A stretch of 64,000 nucleotides of DNA from Chromobacterium vaccinii (GTDB lineage Bacteria; Pseudomonadota; Gammaproteobacteria; Burkholderiales; Chromobacteriaceae). Below, piece after piece: positions 21,123-30,236 of this stretch. Position 1 is the first letter of the stretch, and every line of letters starts with the position of its first letter. The DNA is taken from positions 1 through 64,000 of the forward strand of contig NZ_JZJL01000020.1 in NCBI RefSeq assembly GCF_000971335.1, read 5' to 3'. The notes under the pieces are model-generated. The model did not search any database, was not told the DNA's origin, and saw only the letters and a list, made by a program, of their open reading frames with translations. The position numbers were made by a program, and so were the translations under genes.

Positions 21123-22427
21123 ATGACTGACTCCCGCTCCACCCCGCTCACCCGCGCCGACTACCAGACCCTGGGCCTGGCCGCGCTGGGCGGCGCGCTG
21201 GAAATCTACGATTTCATCATCTTCGCCTTCTTCGCCACCACGCTGAGCAAGCTGTTCTTCCCGCCCGACATGCCCGAGTGGCTGCGCCTGCTGCAAACCT
21301 TCGGCATCTTCGCCACCGGTTATCTGGCTCGGCCGCTGGGCGGCATCCTCATGGCCCACTTCGCCGACCGCCTGGGCCGCAAGCGCGTGTTCAGCCTCAC
21401 CATCCTGATGATGGCCGGCCCCTGTCTGCTGATCGGCCTGATGCCCACTTACGCCGACATCGGCATCCTGGCGCCGCTGCTGTTGCTGTCGCTGCGCATC
21501 CTGCAGGGCGCGGCGGTGGGCGGCGAGGTGCCCAGCGCCTGGTCCTTCGTCGCAGAGCACGCGCCGCGAGGCCGCCGCGGCTACGCGCTGGGCGTGTTGC
21601 AGGCCGGCCTGACCTTCGGCTATCTCTTGGGCGCGCTGACCGCCACGCTGCTGGCGCGCGTGTTCACGCCGCAGGAGATGCTGGACTACGGCTGGCGCAT
21701 TCCCTTCCTGCTGGGCGGGCCGTTCGGCCTGCTCGGCGTCTGGCTGCGGCGCTGGCTGAGCGAGACGCCGGTGTTCCTGGCGATGCGCGAACGCCAGGAC
21801 GAGCGCGCCACGTATCCGCTGGTCGACGTGCTGCGCCGGCACAAACACACGCTGCTGCCGGCGGCGGCGCTGACCTGCGTGCTGACCTCGGCGGTGGTGG
21901 TGCTGGTGGTGGTGACGCCCACTTTGCTGCAGCAACGCTTCGGCATACACGCCGACCGCGCGTTCGCGCTCAGCAGCGTGGGCATCGTGTTTCTCAACAT
22001 CGGCTGCGTGATCGCCGGCCACGTCTGCGACCGCATCGGCCAGCGTCGCAGCCTGATCCTCTACAGCCTGCTGCTGCCGGTCGGCATCGCCGCGCTGTAC
22101 GCCGACCTGATCGCCGGCTGGGGCTGGCCCGGCCTCGCCTACGCCTTCGCCGGCCTGTGCTGCGGCATCGTCGGCGTGGTGCCGTCCATCATGGTGGCCA
22201 TGTTCCCGGCCGATGTGCGGGTATCCGGCATCTCCTTCACCTATAACATCGCATACTCGGCGTGGGCCAGCGTCACTCCGCTGCTATTGATCGCCGCCAT
22301 GCCCTGGAGCCCCTGGGTCTGCGTGCTCTATTGCGCGCTGATGGCGCTGGTCGGATTTTTCTGCGCCAACAGCGCGCACCCGGCCAGGGAACCTTTGCTG
22401 GACGAGGCGCTCTACCAACGCGGATGA
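21123..22427 (+). CDS. MFS transporter, metabolite:H+ symporter type
   Basis: 434 residues, 12 membrane segments. The family marks are GGALEIYDFIIFAFFAT at the N-terminus, ARPLGGILMAHFADRLGRKR after segment 2, and LRILQGAAVGGEVPSAWSF in segment 4. Members import organic acids, betaine or aromatic compounds with protons. No pathway genes are adjacent, so the substrate is unknown. Confidence 0.85.
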   Translation: MTDSRSTPLTRADYQTLGLAALGGALEIYDFIIFAFFATTLSKLFFPPDMPEWLRLLQTFGIFATGYLARPLGGILMAHFADRLGRKRVFSLTILMMAGPCLLIGLMPTYADIGILAPLLLLSLRILQGAAVGGEVPSAWSFVAEHAPRGRRGYALGVLQAGLTFGYLLGALTATLLARVFTPQEMLDYGWRIPFLLGGPFGLLGVWLRRWLSETPVFLAMRERQDERATYPLVDVLRRHKHTLLPAAALTCVLTSAVVVLVVVTPTLLQQRFGIHADRAFALSSVGIVFLNIGCVIAGHVCDRIGQRRSLILYSLLLPVGIAALYADLIAGWGWPGLAYAFAGLCCGIVGVVPSIMVAMFPADVRVSGISFTYNIAYSAWASVTPLLLIAAMPWSPWVCVLYCALMALVGFFCANSAHPAREPLLDEALYQRG

Positions 22428-22554
22428 AACGTTTGACCGCATGGTTTGACGCGGCCGCGCCAGGCTGTTAGCGTGAATTGGCGCAGGCTATGCTTTGCGC
22501 CGTGCCATGTCTGCGTTTCGAGTCGGTTTCGTTCACCACTGCCAGGAGGTTGCC

Positions 22555-22869
22555 ATGTCCAATGCCACCATCGCCAAGGAAAAAGAACAGCTGCTGGATG
22601 ACGTCCGCCAAGTTTTGGCCAGCACCGAAGAGTTGATTAACGCGACCGTCGACGACGGCAGCGCGAACAGCAAAGAGCTGCGCAAGCGTCTGGCCGAGAA
22701 ACTCGGCGCGGCCAAAACCAAGCTGCGCGACGCCGAGCAGATCGTCGTGGGCAAGGCCAAGGAAGCGGTCAAAGTCACAGACGATTACGTGCACGAAAAC
22801 CCATGGAAGTCCGTCGGCATCGCTGCCGGCGTTGCCTTCCTGCTGGGCATGCTGGTCTCCCGTCGCTGA
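22555..22869 (+). CDS. DUF883 (ElaB/YqjD-type) membrane-anchored protein
   Basis: 104 residues: an amphipathic Lys/Glu-rich helix region and one C-terminal membrane segment (SVGIAAGVAFLLGMLVSRR). The ribosome site CAGGAGG precedes the ATG at 22555. E. coli YqjD/ElaB members are stationary-phase inner-membrane proteins that bind ribosomes; whether this copy does is inferred. First gene of a three-gene operon equivalent to yqjD-yqjE-yqjK. Confidence 0.88.
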   Translation: MSNATIAKEKEQLLDDVRQVLASTEELINATVDDGSANSKELRKRLAEKLGAAKTKLRDAEQIVVGKAKEAVKVTDDYVHENPWKSVGIAAGVAFLLGMLVSRR

Positions 22870-22874
22870 GCCCC

Positions 22875-23267
22875 ATGTCCGATACCGCCCAAGCCCCCCG
22901 CCCCGGCACCCTGCGCTCGTTCGCGGGCGGCTTGGGGTCGCTGTTCCTGACCCGCGCCGAGCTGCTGACGCTGGAAGCCCAGGAATTGAAGGACGAGATC
23001 GTCGGCAATCTGCTGCAGGGCATGCTGGGCCTGGTTCTGCTGGGCTGCGGCCTGATCGCCGCCGTGCTCGCCCTATGGGCGCTGACGCCGCAGGAGTGGC
23101 GGATCGCCGTCATGGCCGGCCTCGCCCTGCTGCTGTGTGGCGGCGGCATTGCGCTGCTGCTGGGCCTGCGCAGGCGCCTGAGGCGACAACCCGCGCCATT
23201 CTCAACCACCCTCGAGGAAATCCGGAAAGACTGGACAGCCTTGGGCCCTGGCGGGGAGCGCGTGTGA
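22875..23267 (+). CDS. YqjE-like (DUF1469) membrane protein
   Basis: 130 residues with two central hydrophobic segments (about residues 50-70 and 80-98) and basic ends (LRRRLRRQ). The pattern fits the YqjE/phage-holin-III superfamily. It starts five bases after the DUF883 stop, and its stop overlaps the next start. Confidence 0.82.
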   Translation: MSDTAQAPRPGTLRSFAGGLGSLFLTRAELLTLEAQELKDEIVGNLLQGMLGLVLLGCGLIAAVLALWALTPQEWRIAVMAGLALLLCGGGIALLLGLRRRLRRQPAPFSTTLEEIRKDWTALGPGGERV

Positions 23268-23533
23268 CGCAACAGGACCGGGAACTGAAGAAACAACTGT
23301 TGGTGATGAAGGGCGAAGCCCTGCGCATCAAACTGAAGCTGGAGAAGGAAAGACTGCTCCAGCCGATGCGGCTGGCCAGCTCAGGCTTCTCGCTGTGGCG
23401 CGAAGGCTGGTTCGGTTCGGCGCTGGAAACGCTGGGCAAATTGTTGCCGAATCCGCGCCTGCGCCGCTGGCTTCAGGGCGGCGCCCGGCTATGGGTAGTC
23501 TGGCGGCTTGTCCGGCGAGCCTTCGCGCGCTGA
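23264..23533 (+). CDS. YqjK-like small protein
   Basis: 89 residues, very basic, with a helical N-terminus (ELKKQLLVMKGEALRIKLKLE) and a short hydrophobic C-terminal stretch. It begins with GTG overlapping the previous stop (GTGA at 23264). In E. coli yqjK holds the same place after yqjD-yqjE. Similarity is mostly positional and compositional. Confidence 0.72.
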   Translation: MTQQDRELKKQLLVMKGEALRIKLKLEKERLLQPMRLASSGFSLWREGWFGSALETLGKLLPNPRLRRWLQGGARLWVVWRLVRRAFAR

Positions 23534-23552
23534 AGTCCGCCGCGTCCGAGGC

Positions 23553-24578
23553 TCAGGCGGTCACATTGATGTTGCTTGCGACATCGCTGATGTTGACGTT
23601 CATCTGTTCCCCCATCGCCTCCTCCGCCTCAGCCCCACCCTTGAGTATCTTGTCGACATCGCCCAGCGCCTTTTCCGCGCTCTGCAAATCATCCTGCGCT
23701 TCCCGTTTGTCCTTCATCTGCTGCATCTGCTGCTTGATGAACTCCTTGACCATTTTCAGCGTCATTTGCATTTCCAGAATGTCAGAATCCCCCGCCACCG
23801 GATTGCCCTTGCCGCTGGACAACATGCCATGCAACGCGGCGCGCGGATCGACGGGCTGCGCCTGGCTATCCCCAACCGGTTGAGCGCTTCCGCTCTGCTC
23901 CTTGACGCCCTCGCTTGCCTGGCTGTCGCTCGCGGCGCCCTGCCCAGCGCCGGCTTGCTGCGCCGCCGCAGTCGCGCCGCCAGCCTCCGACGCTGCCGCC
24001 GCGGCCTCAGCCCCGGATCCGGCTCCGCTCCCAGCCTCCGGCGACGATGCCGCATCAGCAGAGGCTGACGCTGCGCTACCCGCGCCGCCTTGCTGCGACG
24101 CCGCGTCTCCCGCTCCCTGATCGCCGCCGACATTCACCGCCATCTGGCTATCGGCCGCATTCTGAGTCATGCTCGTCACCAAGTCCTTCAGCTCCCTGGC
24201 CAGCCTGGCAAGCTCGGAAGCCAGCGCGCGCAAGCTGCCCTTGTCGTGCGACATCATCATCATCCGGCGCAGCCCCTCCACCCGCTGCTTGAGGACGGCT
24301 TTCTGCATGGCGTCGGCCTCGCTGCTCTGACGCTTCGCCGGGCGGTTCAGATCCACTTTCAGCTTCTGCATATAGTCCTGCAAACCCTGGCTCAGCGATT
24401 TTTGCAGCTCGCTGCGCGGATCCGGCAGCTTGGGCTGCAATGGACTCTGCGCATCGGCGTCGCCATTGACGGCGGAAGACGCGGGGGAAGAAGGCTGGCT
24501 CGCTCCATTGGGCAGCGCTGACGGGAAAAGGCTTTGCCGCCAGATGCTGGGGCCTGACGGAGATGAGATCACGGACAT
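23553..24578 (-). CDS. Ala/Ser/Gln-rich protein of unknown function
   Basis: 341 residues, no signal peptide or membrane segment. Residues ~50-135 are helical (RQSSEADAMQKAVLKQRVEG, then a MMMM run). Residues ~155-240 are low-complexity Ala/Ser/Gly/Gln/Glu. Residues ~260-315 form a coiled coil (ILEMQMTLKMVKEFIKQQMQ), and the end is EEAMGEQMNVNISDVASNIN plus three residues. I recognise no family. The polar tail and disordered middle could suit a secreted or surface-associated protein, but nothing proves it. It converges on the yqjDEK-like operon and is divergent from tadA. Codon use matches its neighbours, so it is a real gene. Confidence 0.68.
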   Translation of the reverse strand: MSVISSPSGPSIWRQSLFPSALPNGASQPSSPASSAVNGDADAQSPLQPKLPDPRSELQKSLSQGLQDYMQKLKVDLNRPAKRQSSEADAMQKAVLKQRVEGLRRMMMMSHDKGSLRALASELARLARELKDLVTSMTQNAADSQMAVNVGGDQGAGDAASQQGGAGSAASASADAASSPEAGSGAGSGAEAAAAASEAGGATAAAQQAGAGQGAASDSQASEGVKEQSGSAQPVGDSQAQPVDPRAALHGMLSSGKGNPVAGDSDILEMQMTLKMVKEFIKQQMQQMKDKREAQDDLQSAEKALGDVDKILKGGAEAEEAMGEQMNVNISDVASNINVTA

Positions 24579-24658
24579 GGGCGGACTTTCTGGTGTTTTC
24601 CAATCATATCGTCAACATCCGCGATTTCTTTATGCCAATATCAGGCTCAGACGCATAA

Positions 24659-25513
<855 letters not shown>

Positions 25514-25514
25514 A

Positions 25515-26138
25515 ATGCGCGCGAGACTCGCCATCCTGCTGGCTTGCCTGGCACAGCCCTGTTTGGCAGCCGACGACGCGGCGCTCATCCTGCAGGCGCA
25601 AACCGATGGCCCGCTGCATGCCACCTATCCCAACGCCCGCCATTACGGCTCGCCCTGGATCTGGGTGGGCGTCAAGTCGCAGACGCTGCGCCTGCTCGAC
25701 GATTGGGGACGGGTCCAGAAGGAATACGTGGTATCGACGGCGAAGAACGGCGTCGGCGAAACCAGCGGCAGCTACCAGACCCCGCGCGGCTGGCACGCCG
25801 TGTGCGAAAAGCTGGGCGACGGCGCGGAAGCGAACACCATCATCTTCCGCCGCCAGGTCACGCCGTGGAAATACACCCCCGAGCTGCACGCGCAATACCC
25901 GAACAAGGACTGGATCCTCACCCGCATCCTGTGGCTGTGCGGCCAGGAGCCAGGCCTCAACCAGGGCGGCAATGTCGACAGCTACGAGCGCGCCATCTAC
26001 ATCCACGGCGCCGGCGATCATGTACCATGGGGCCGGCCCAGCTCGCTGGGCTGCGTCCGCATGAAAAACCGCGATGTGATTGAACTGTTCGATGCCGCGC
26101 CCAACGGCACCGACGTATGGATAGACGAGAACTCCTGA
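25515..26138 (+). CDS. L,D-transpeptidase (YkuD domain), periplasmic
   Basis: 207 residues with a signal peptide (MRARLAILLACLAQPCLA, cleavage before ADD). The YkuD signature is present: His in YIHGAG and the catalytic Cys in SSLGCVRM near residue 180. Such enzymes form 3-3 crosslinks in peptidoglycan or attach proteins to it. It starts right after tadA and overlaps the next gene by one base of its TGA (TGATG). Confidence 0.88.
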   Translation: MRARLAILLACLAQPCLAADDAALILQAQTDGPLHATYPNARHYGSPWIWVGVKSQTLRLLDDWGRVQKEYVVSTAKNGVGETSGSYQTPRGWHAVCEKLGDGAEANTIIFRRQVTPWKYTPELHAQYPNKDWILTRILWLCGQEPGLNQGGNVDSYERAIYIHGAGDHVPWGRPSSLGCVRMKNRDVIELFDAAPNGTDVWIDENS

Positions 26139-26551
26139 TGCACTCCGCTCTGAACCTGGCCACCCCGGCCCTGCTGTTCCCCGCCGTCTCGCTGCTGCTG
26201 CTGGCCTATACCAACCGCTTTCTCGGCCTGGCAGGCATCATCCGCAACCTGTACGAGGAATACCGCGACAGCCAGGACCCGAAAATCCTGCGCCAGATCG
26301 GCAACCTTCGCACCCGGATCACGCTGATCAAGTGGATGCAGTTCATGGGCATCGCCAGCCTGTTCCTGTGCACGGTGGCGATGTTCCAGATCTATACCGG
26401 CTGGCAGGCGACCGGAGAAGTCACCTTCGGCGCCAGCCTGCTGTGCATGATCGCCTCGCTGGCGGTGTCGCTGCTGGAGCTGGTGCGCTCGTCGGACGCG
26501 CTCAACATCCTGCTGTCCGACCTGCAGGCGGAATACGACCGCCGCCACTGA
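26138..26551 (+). CDS. DUF2721 family membrane protein
   Basis: 137 residues. Three hydrophobic segments (about residues 7-24, 68-86, 96-114) and the charged stretch NLYEEYRDSQDPKILRQIGN between the first two fit DUF2721, whose function is unknown. The ATG overlaps the transpeptidase stop, so the two are cotranscribed. Confidence 0.8.
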   Translation: MHSALNLATPALLFPAVSLLLLAYTNRFLGLAGIIRNLYEEYRDSQDPKILRQIGNLRTRITLIKWMQFMGIASLFLCTVAMFQIYTGWQATGEVTFGASLLCMIASLAVSLLELVRSSDALNILLSDLQAEYDRRH

Positions 26552-26570
26552 CCCCCAGCCGCAAACGACA

Positions 26571-26597
26571 AAGCGCCCGCGATCGGGCGCTTTTTTA
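26571..26597 (+). terminator. Terminator after tadA-transpeptidase-DUF2721 operon
   Basis: Perfect 9-bp stem AAGCGCCCG/CGGGCGCTT (26571-26579 with 26584-26592) and T-run. Confidence 0.92.
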
Positions 26598-26613
26598 CGT
26601 CCATTGAACTCTC

Positions 26614-27390
26614 TCAGCCGATGAGGCCAGCCGCGCCATCCTTGCGCGCCACCATCAAGTGCAGCGGCAGATCGACGCGCCGCACCTGGCTCCGCGGCCC
26701 CCAGGCCCGGGTGATGCGCTGACAGGAATCGTCCAGGATGCTCTCACCCAGGGCCTGCTTGCACAACTTGCTGGCCGAGGTGGTGTTGAGGAAGCCCAGG
26801 AAATGATCCAGGGTCCAGTCGCTGCTGATGGTGAAGCTGGGCGCTTTCAGCAACGGCAACGGGCAGCCGCTGCCGCGGAAGTCGTCCCACAGCAGTTGAC
26901 AGCGGCTGGACCAGAACGGCTCGACGATGGACCACAGCACGCTGCAGGCGCGGTCGATCTCCGGCGACACCACGCAATGGTGGTAGCCCCATGCGGCGAA
27001 AACGCCGCCCGGCTTCAGCACCCTCTGCATCTCCGGCCAGAACGACGGCAGATGGAACCAGTGCAGCGCCTGCGACACGCAGATCAGGTCGAAACAGTCG
27101 TCGTCGAACGGCGTGACCTCGGCCGGGCACTCGCGGTAATACACCTGATTGTGCGGCTCGGCCGCCGACAGCTGCGACGAGCTGATGTCGGTGGCGTCGA
27201 CGCGCGCGAAACTCTCCCCCAGCCTCACCGCGGTCTGGCCGCTGCCAGTCGCGCAGTCCCAGGCGCGTCCGCGTCCCGGACACAGTTGCAGCAGCCAATC
27301 GTACAGCTCCTCCGGATACGATGGGCGAAAGCGCGCATACAGGTCCGGGTACAGATTGAAGGTGGCGACGGAACCGAGTTCCATATTCAT
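26614..27390 (-). CDS. SAM-dependent class I methyltransferase
   Basis: 258 residues. The SAM-binding motif I is WDCATGSGQTAVRLG (about residue 44), and the later FDLICVSQALHWF is the motif of the Methyltransf_11 group that includes trans-aconitate-like and yeast TMT1-like enzymes. Substrate unknown. It stands alone on its strand, with no partner gene to hint at a pathway. Confidence 0.82.
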   Translation of the reverse strand: MNMELGSVATFNLYPDLYARFRPSYPEELYDWLLQLCPGRGRAWDCATGSGQTAVRLGESFARVDATDISSSQLSAAEPHNQVYYRECPAEVTPFDDDCFDLICVSQALHWFHLPSFWPEMQRVLKPGGVFAAWGYHHCVVSPEIDRACSVLWSIVEPFWSSRCQLLWDDFRGSGCPLPLLKAPSFTISSDWTLDHFLGFLNTTSASKLCKQALGESILDDSCQRITRAWGPRSQVRRVDLPLHLMVARKDGAAGLIG

Positions 27391-27559
27391 TACTCGCTAG
27401 GTAGAAACACTAAAACAATGCCGTGAACATTTTCAGTATTTATGCCGTAAGTCAAAGATTTGCAAGATAAAAAACGAAAATATGCTGCAGATTACCGGTC
27501 TGTGCCGCTAGTCTGCAACAGACCATTGCTTCGAAACCCCCAGCGCAGCGGATGCGCCA

Positions 27560-27590
27560 TAAAAAATGCCGCTCCTATCGGAACGGCATT
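27560..27590 (-). terminator. Terminator of fumarase gene
   Basis: On the minus strand AATGCCG/CGGCATT (27584-27590 with 27565-27571) with an imperfect inner stem, then a T-run; 21 bases after the stop. Confidence 0.9.
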
Positions 27591-27610
27591 CCTCGCTCAA
27601 AGGGACAGGC

Positions 27611-29137
27611 TCAGCCCGCACTCACCGGAATCTTGCCGATCTTCACCCGCCATTCCGCCGGGCCGGTGTTGTGCACCGAGGTGCCACAGGAATCCACCGC
27701 CACCGTCACCGGCATGTCCTTGACCTCGAATTCGTAGATCGCTTCCATGCCCAGGTCGGCGAAGCCCACCACCTTGGACGCCTTGATCGCCTTGGATACC
27801 AGATAAGCCGAACCGCCGACGGCCATCAGGTAAACGGCCTTGTTGTCCCGGATCGCCTCGATCGCCGCCGGGCCGCGCTCGGCCTTGCCTATCATGCCCA
27901 GAAGGCCGGTCTGCTCCAGCATCTGTCGGGTGAATTTGTCCATCCGCGTGGCCGTTGTCGGGCCGGCCGGGCCGACGACTTCCTCGCGCACCGGGTCGAC
28001 CGGGCCGACGTAATAGATGAAGCGGTTGGTGAAGTCCACCGGCAGCGTCTCGCCCTTGTTCAGCATGTCCACCATGCGCTTGTGGGCGGCGTCGCGGCCG
28101 GTCAGTATCTTGCCGTTCAGCAGCAGCACATCGCCCGGCTGCCAGCTGGCCACTTCTTCCTTGGTGATCTTGTCCAGATCCACACGCTTGCCGTTGGACG
28201 GGTCATAGGTGATGTCCGGCCAGTCTTCCAGGCTAGGCGTTTCCAGATGCGCCGGGCCGTTGCCGTCCAGGTGGAAATGGATGTGGCGGGTGGCGGCGCA
28301 GTTCGGGATCATCGCCACCGGCAAGGATGCCGCGTGAGTCGGGTAATCCAGAATCTTGACGTCCAGCACCGTGGTCAGGCCGCCCAGGCCCTGCGCGCCG
28401 ATGCCCAGCGCGTTGACCTTGTCGAACAACTCCAGGCGCAGCGCCTCGACGCGGGACAGCTCGGCGCCGGCCGCGGCCTTGGCCTTCAGTTCGTGGATGT
28501 CGACATGATCCATCAGCGACTCTTTCGCCAGCAGCATCGCTTTCTCCGGCGTGCCGCCGATGCCCAGGCCCAGAATGCCCGGCGGACACCAGCCGGCGCC
28601 CATGGTCGGAACAGTTTTCAGCACCCAGTCGACGATGGAGTCGGACGGATTCAGCATCACCATCTTGGACTTGTTCTCAGAACCGCCGCCCTTGGCCGCG
28701 CAGATCACGTCCACCTGGTCGCCTTCGACGATCTCGAAGTGCACCACGGCCGGGGTATTGTCCTTGGAGTTCTGGCGCTTGCCGGCCGGATCCAGCAGCA
28801 CCGAGGCGCGCAGCTTGTTGTCCGGATGGTTGTAAGCGCGGCGCACGCCTTCGTTGACCATCTCCTGCACGCTGAGCTGGGCGTCCCACTGCACTTTCAT
28901 GCCCACTTTCAGGAACACCACGGCGATGCCGGTATCCTGGCAGATCGGGCGCTGTCCTTCGGCGCACATGCGGCTGTTGACCAGGATCTGCGCCATCGCG
29001 TCCTTGGCGGCGGCGCTCTCCTCGTTCAGGTAGGCCTGGTACAGCGCGTCGATATAATCTTTAGGGTGGTAGCAACTGATGTACTGGAAGGCATCGGCAA
29101 TGCTCTGAATGAAGTCTTCCTGGCGGATGATGGTCAT
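27611..29137 (-). CDS. fumA: Fumarate hydratase, class I (iron-sulfur)
   Basis: 508 residues. Both halves of class I fumarase are fused: the alpha part with RPICQDTGIAVVF and NKSKMVMLNPSD, and the beta part with NGKILTGRDAAHKRM and the VDSCGTSVHNTGPAEW region near the end. Cys in PICQDTG and IPNCAATRH are likely 4Fe-4S ligands. It hydrates fumarate to malate in the TCA cycle and is oxygen- and NO-sensitive as a class. Symbol given by family; fumB would be equally valid. Confidence 0.93.
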   Translation of the reverse strand: MTIIRQEDFIQSIADAFQYISCYHPKDYIDALYQAYLNEESAAAKDAMAQILVNSRMCAEGQRPICQDTGIAVVFLKVGMKVQWDAQLSVQEMVNEGVRRAYNHPDNKLRASVLLDPAGKRQNSKDNTPAVVHFEIVEGDQVDVICAAKGGGSENKSKMVMLNPSDSIVDWVLKTVPTMGAGWCPPGILGLGIGGTPEKAMLLAKESLMDHVDIHELKAKAAAGAELSRVEALRLELFDKVNALGIGAQGLGGLTTVLDVKILDYPTHAASLPVAMIPNCAATRHIHFHLDGNGPAHLETPSLEDWPDITYDPSNGKRVDLDKITKEEVASWQPGDVLLLNGKILTGRDAAHKRMVDMLNKGETLPVDFTNRFIYYVGPVDPVREEVVGPAGPTTATRMDKFTRQMLEQTGLLGMIGKAERGPAAIEAIRDNKAVYLMAVGGSAYLVSKAIKASKVVGFADLGMEAIYEFEVKDMPVTVAVDSCGTSVHNTGPAEWRVKIGKIPVSAG

Positions 29138-29315
29138 AAGGCTGTCTCGAGAAACCGGGCGCCGGTGGGGCCGCCCGTGGATTACCCCGCCGCCGGCGCC
29201 TGATTCTGGCTACGCCCTGCGGCAACTAAAAACCTAATGTTGATTGTAACACCGTCTGTCATGAACTTTGACCCCGGACAAGGCGCGCGGCCGGCTATCC
29301 CGCCCGGCATCGGAT

Positions 29316-29349
29316 AGGAAAAGCCGCCGGGCTCTCGCCGCGGCGGCTT
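29316..29349 (-). terminator. Terminator of mgtC-like gene
   Basis: Minus-strand stem AAGCCGCCG/CGGCGGCTT (29341-29349 with 29321-29329) followed by TTTTCC. Confidence 0.75.
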
Positions 29350-29370
29350 CAGGTTCGAGCAAGCAGACGC

Positions 29371-30099
29371 TCACTCGCTGGTGCTGGTGTTCCAGTAAGC
29401 CTGGCTGATGTACGGCTTGGCCGCCAACTCGGCAGCGATGCGGTCCAGCTCGTCCGAATCCACCGAGGTGGCCAGCAGCGTGGCGGTCATCTCCACCTCG
29501 TCGTCGCCGAAGGCTTCGACATCCAGATCCCCCACCGGGTAATTGGCCTTTTCCAGCAGTTGGCCCACCTGGGCCAGCGCCTGCTTCTGCTCCTCGCGGG
29601 TGGCGATCACGCATAGCTGGTAAGTGACTTCGCTGGCATCGTCGTCTATCGGGCGGCGGTTGATGGAATTGACCACCGGCCGCAGCAGCGTGTTCACCGC
29701 CAGCACGAACACCGTGGTCAGGATGGCCTGGCCCAGCATGCCGGCGCCGGCGCAAGCGCCGGTGGCGGCCGAGCCCCACAGCGTGGCGGCGGTGTTCAGG
29801 CCGCGCACGTTCAAGCCCTCTTTCATGATGGTCCCGGCGCCGAGGAAACCGACGCCCGAAACCACATAAGCCACCACCCGCGACGCGCTGCCCGAGCCAT
29901 CCAGTTGCAAGGCCATATTGACGAAGGCCGCGGCGCTGACCGCCACCAGCGCGTTGGTGCGCAAGCCGGCGGTGCGCTGGCGGTATTGACGCTCCAGGCC
30001 GATCACGGTGCCGCAGACGAAGGCCATCGCCAGGCAGATCAGCGAGTGCAGCAGGCCGAACCAGTCCAGCTCGAACATATTGTGCAGGTTGTAATGCAT
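29371..30099 (-). CDS. MgtC/SapB family membrane protein
   Basis: 242 residues. Four to five membrane segments in the first ~150 residues carry the MgtC marks GTVIGLERQYRQRTAGLRTN and GVGFLGAGTIMKEG. A cytoplasmic ACT-like C-terminal domain follows (YQLCVIATREEQKQALAQVG). MgtC proteins help growth at low magnesium and in hosts by affecting ATP synthase and phosphate balance. A strong hairpin lies in its leader (30136-30168). The NRAMP-like transporter lies upstream on the same strand but ends in its own terminator. Confidence 0.9.
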   Translation of the reverse strand: MHYNLHNMFELDWFGLLHSLICLAMAFVCGTVIGLERQYRQRTAGLRTNALVAVSAAAFVNMALQLDGSGSASRVVAYVVSGVGFLGAGTIMKEGLNVRGLNTAATLWGSAATGACAGAGMLGQAILTTVFVLAVNTLLRPVVNSINRRPIDDDASEVTYQLCVIATREEQKQALAQVGQLLEKANYPVGDLDVEAFGDDEVEMTATLLATSVDSDELDRIAAELAAKPYISQAYWNTSTSE

Positions 30100-30135
30100 G
30101 CGTCCTCCTTGTTATCCGGTTTCTTATAAGGAACA

Positions 30136-30168
30136 TGCATGGTGGTTTTCCGTGAAAGCCACCATGCA
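30136..30168 (-). promoter_or_regulatory. Strong hairpin in mgtC leader
   Basis: A 15-bp stem (30136-30150 with 30154-30168, one G-U pair on the RNA) with a three-base loop lies 36 bases upstream of the mgtC start. No T-run follows, so it is not a standard terminator; it may act in RNA-level control or be a protein-binding palindrome. Confidence 0.55.
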
Positions 30169-30185
30169 CCGCTCCCTAACATGAC

Positions 30186-30218
30186 AAAAAGCCGGCGCCG
30201 CTTTTACGCGGCACCGGC
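30186..30218 (-). terminator. Terminator of NRAMP-like gene
   Basis: Minus-strand stem of 11 bp (30208-30218 with 30191-30201, one mismatch/wobble) with TTTTT following; 18 bases after the stop. Confidence 0.88.
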
Positions 30219-30236
30219 CCCACCTTAACCCGCCGC

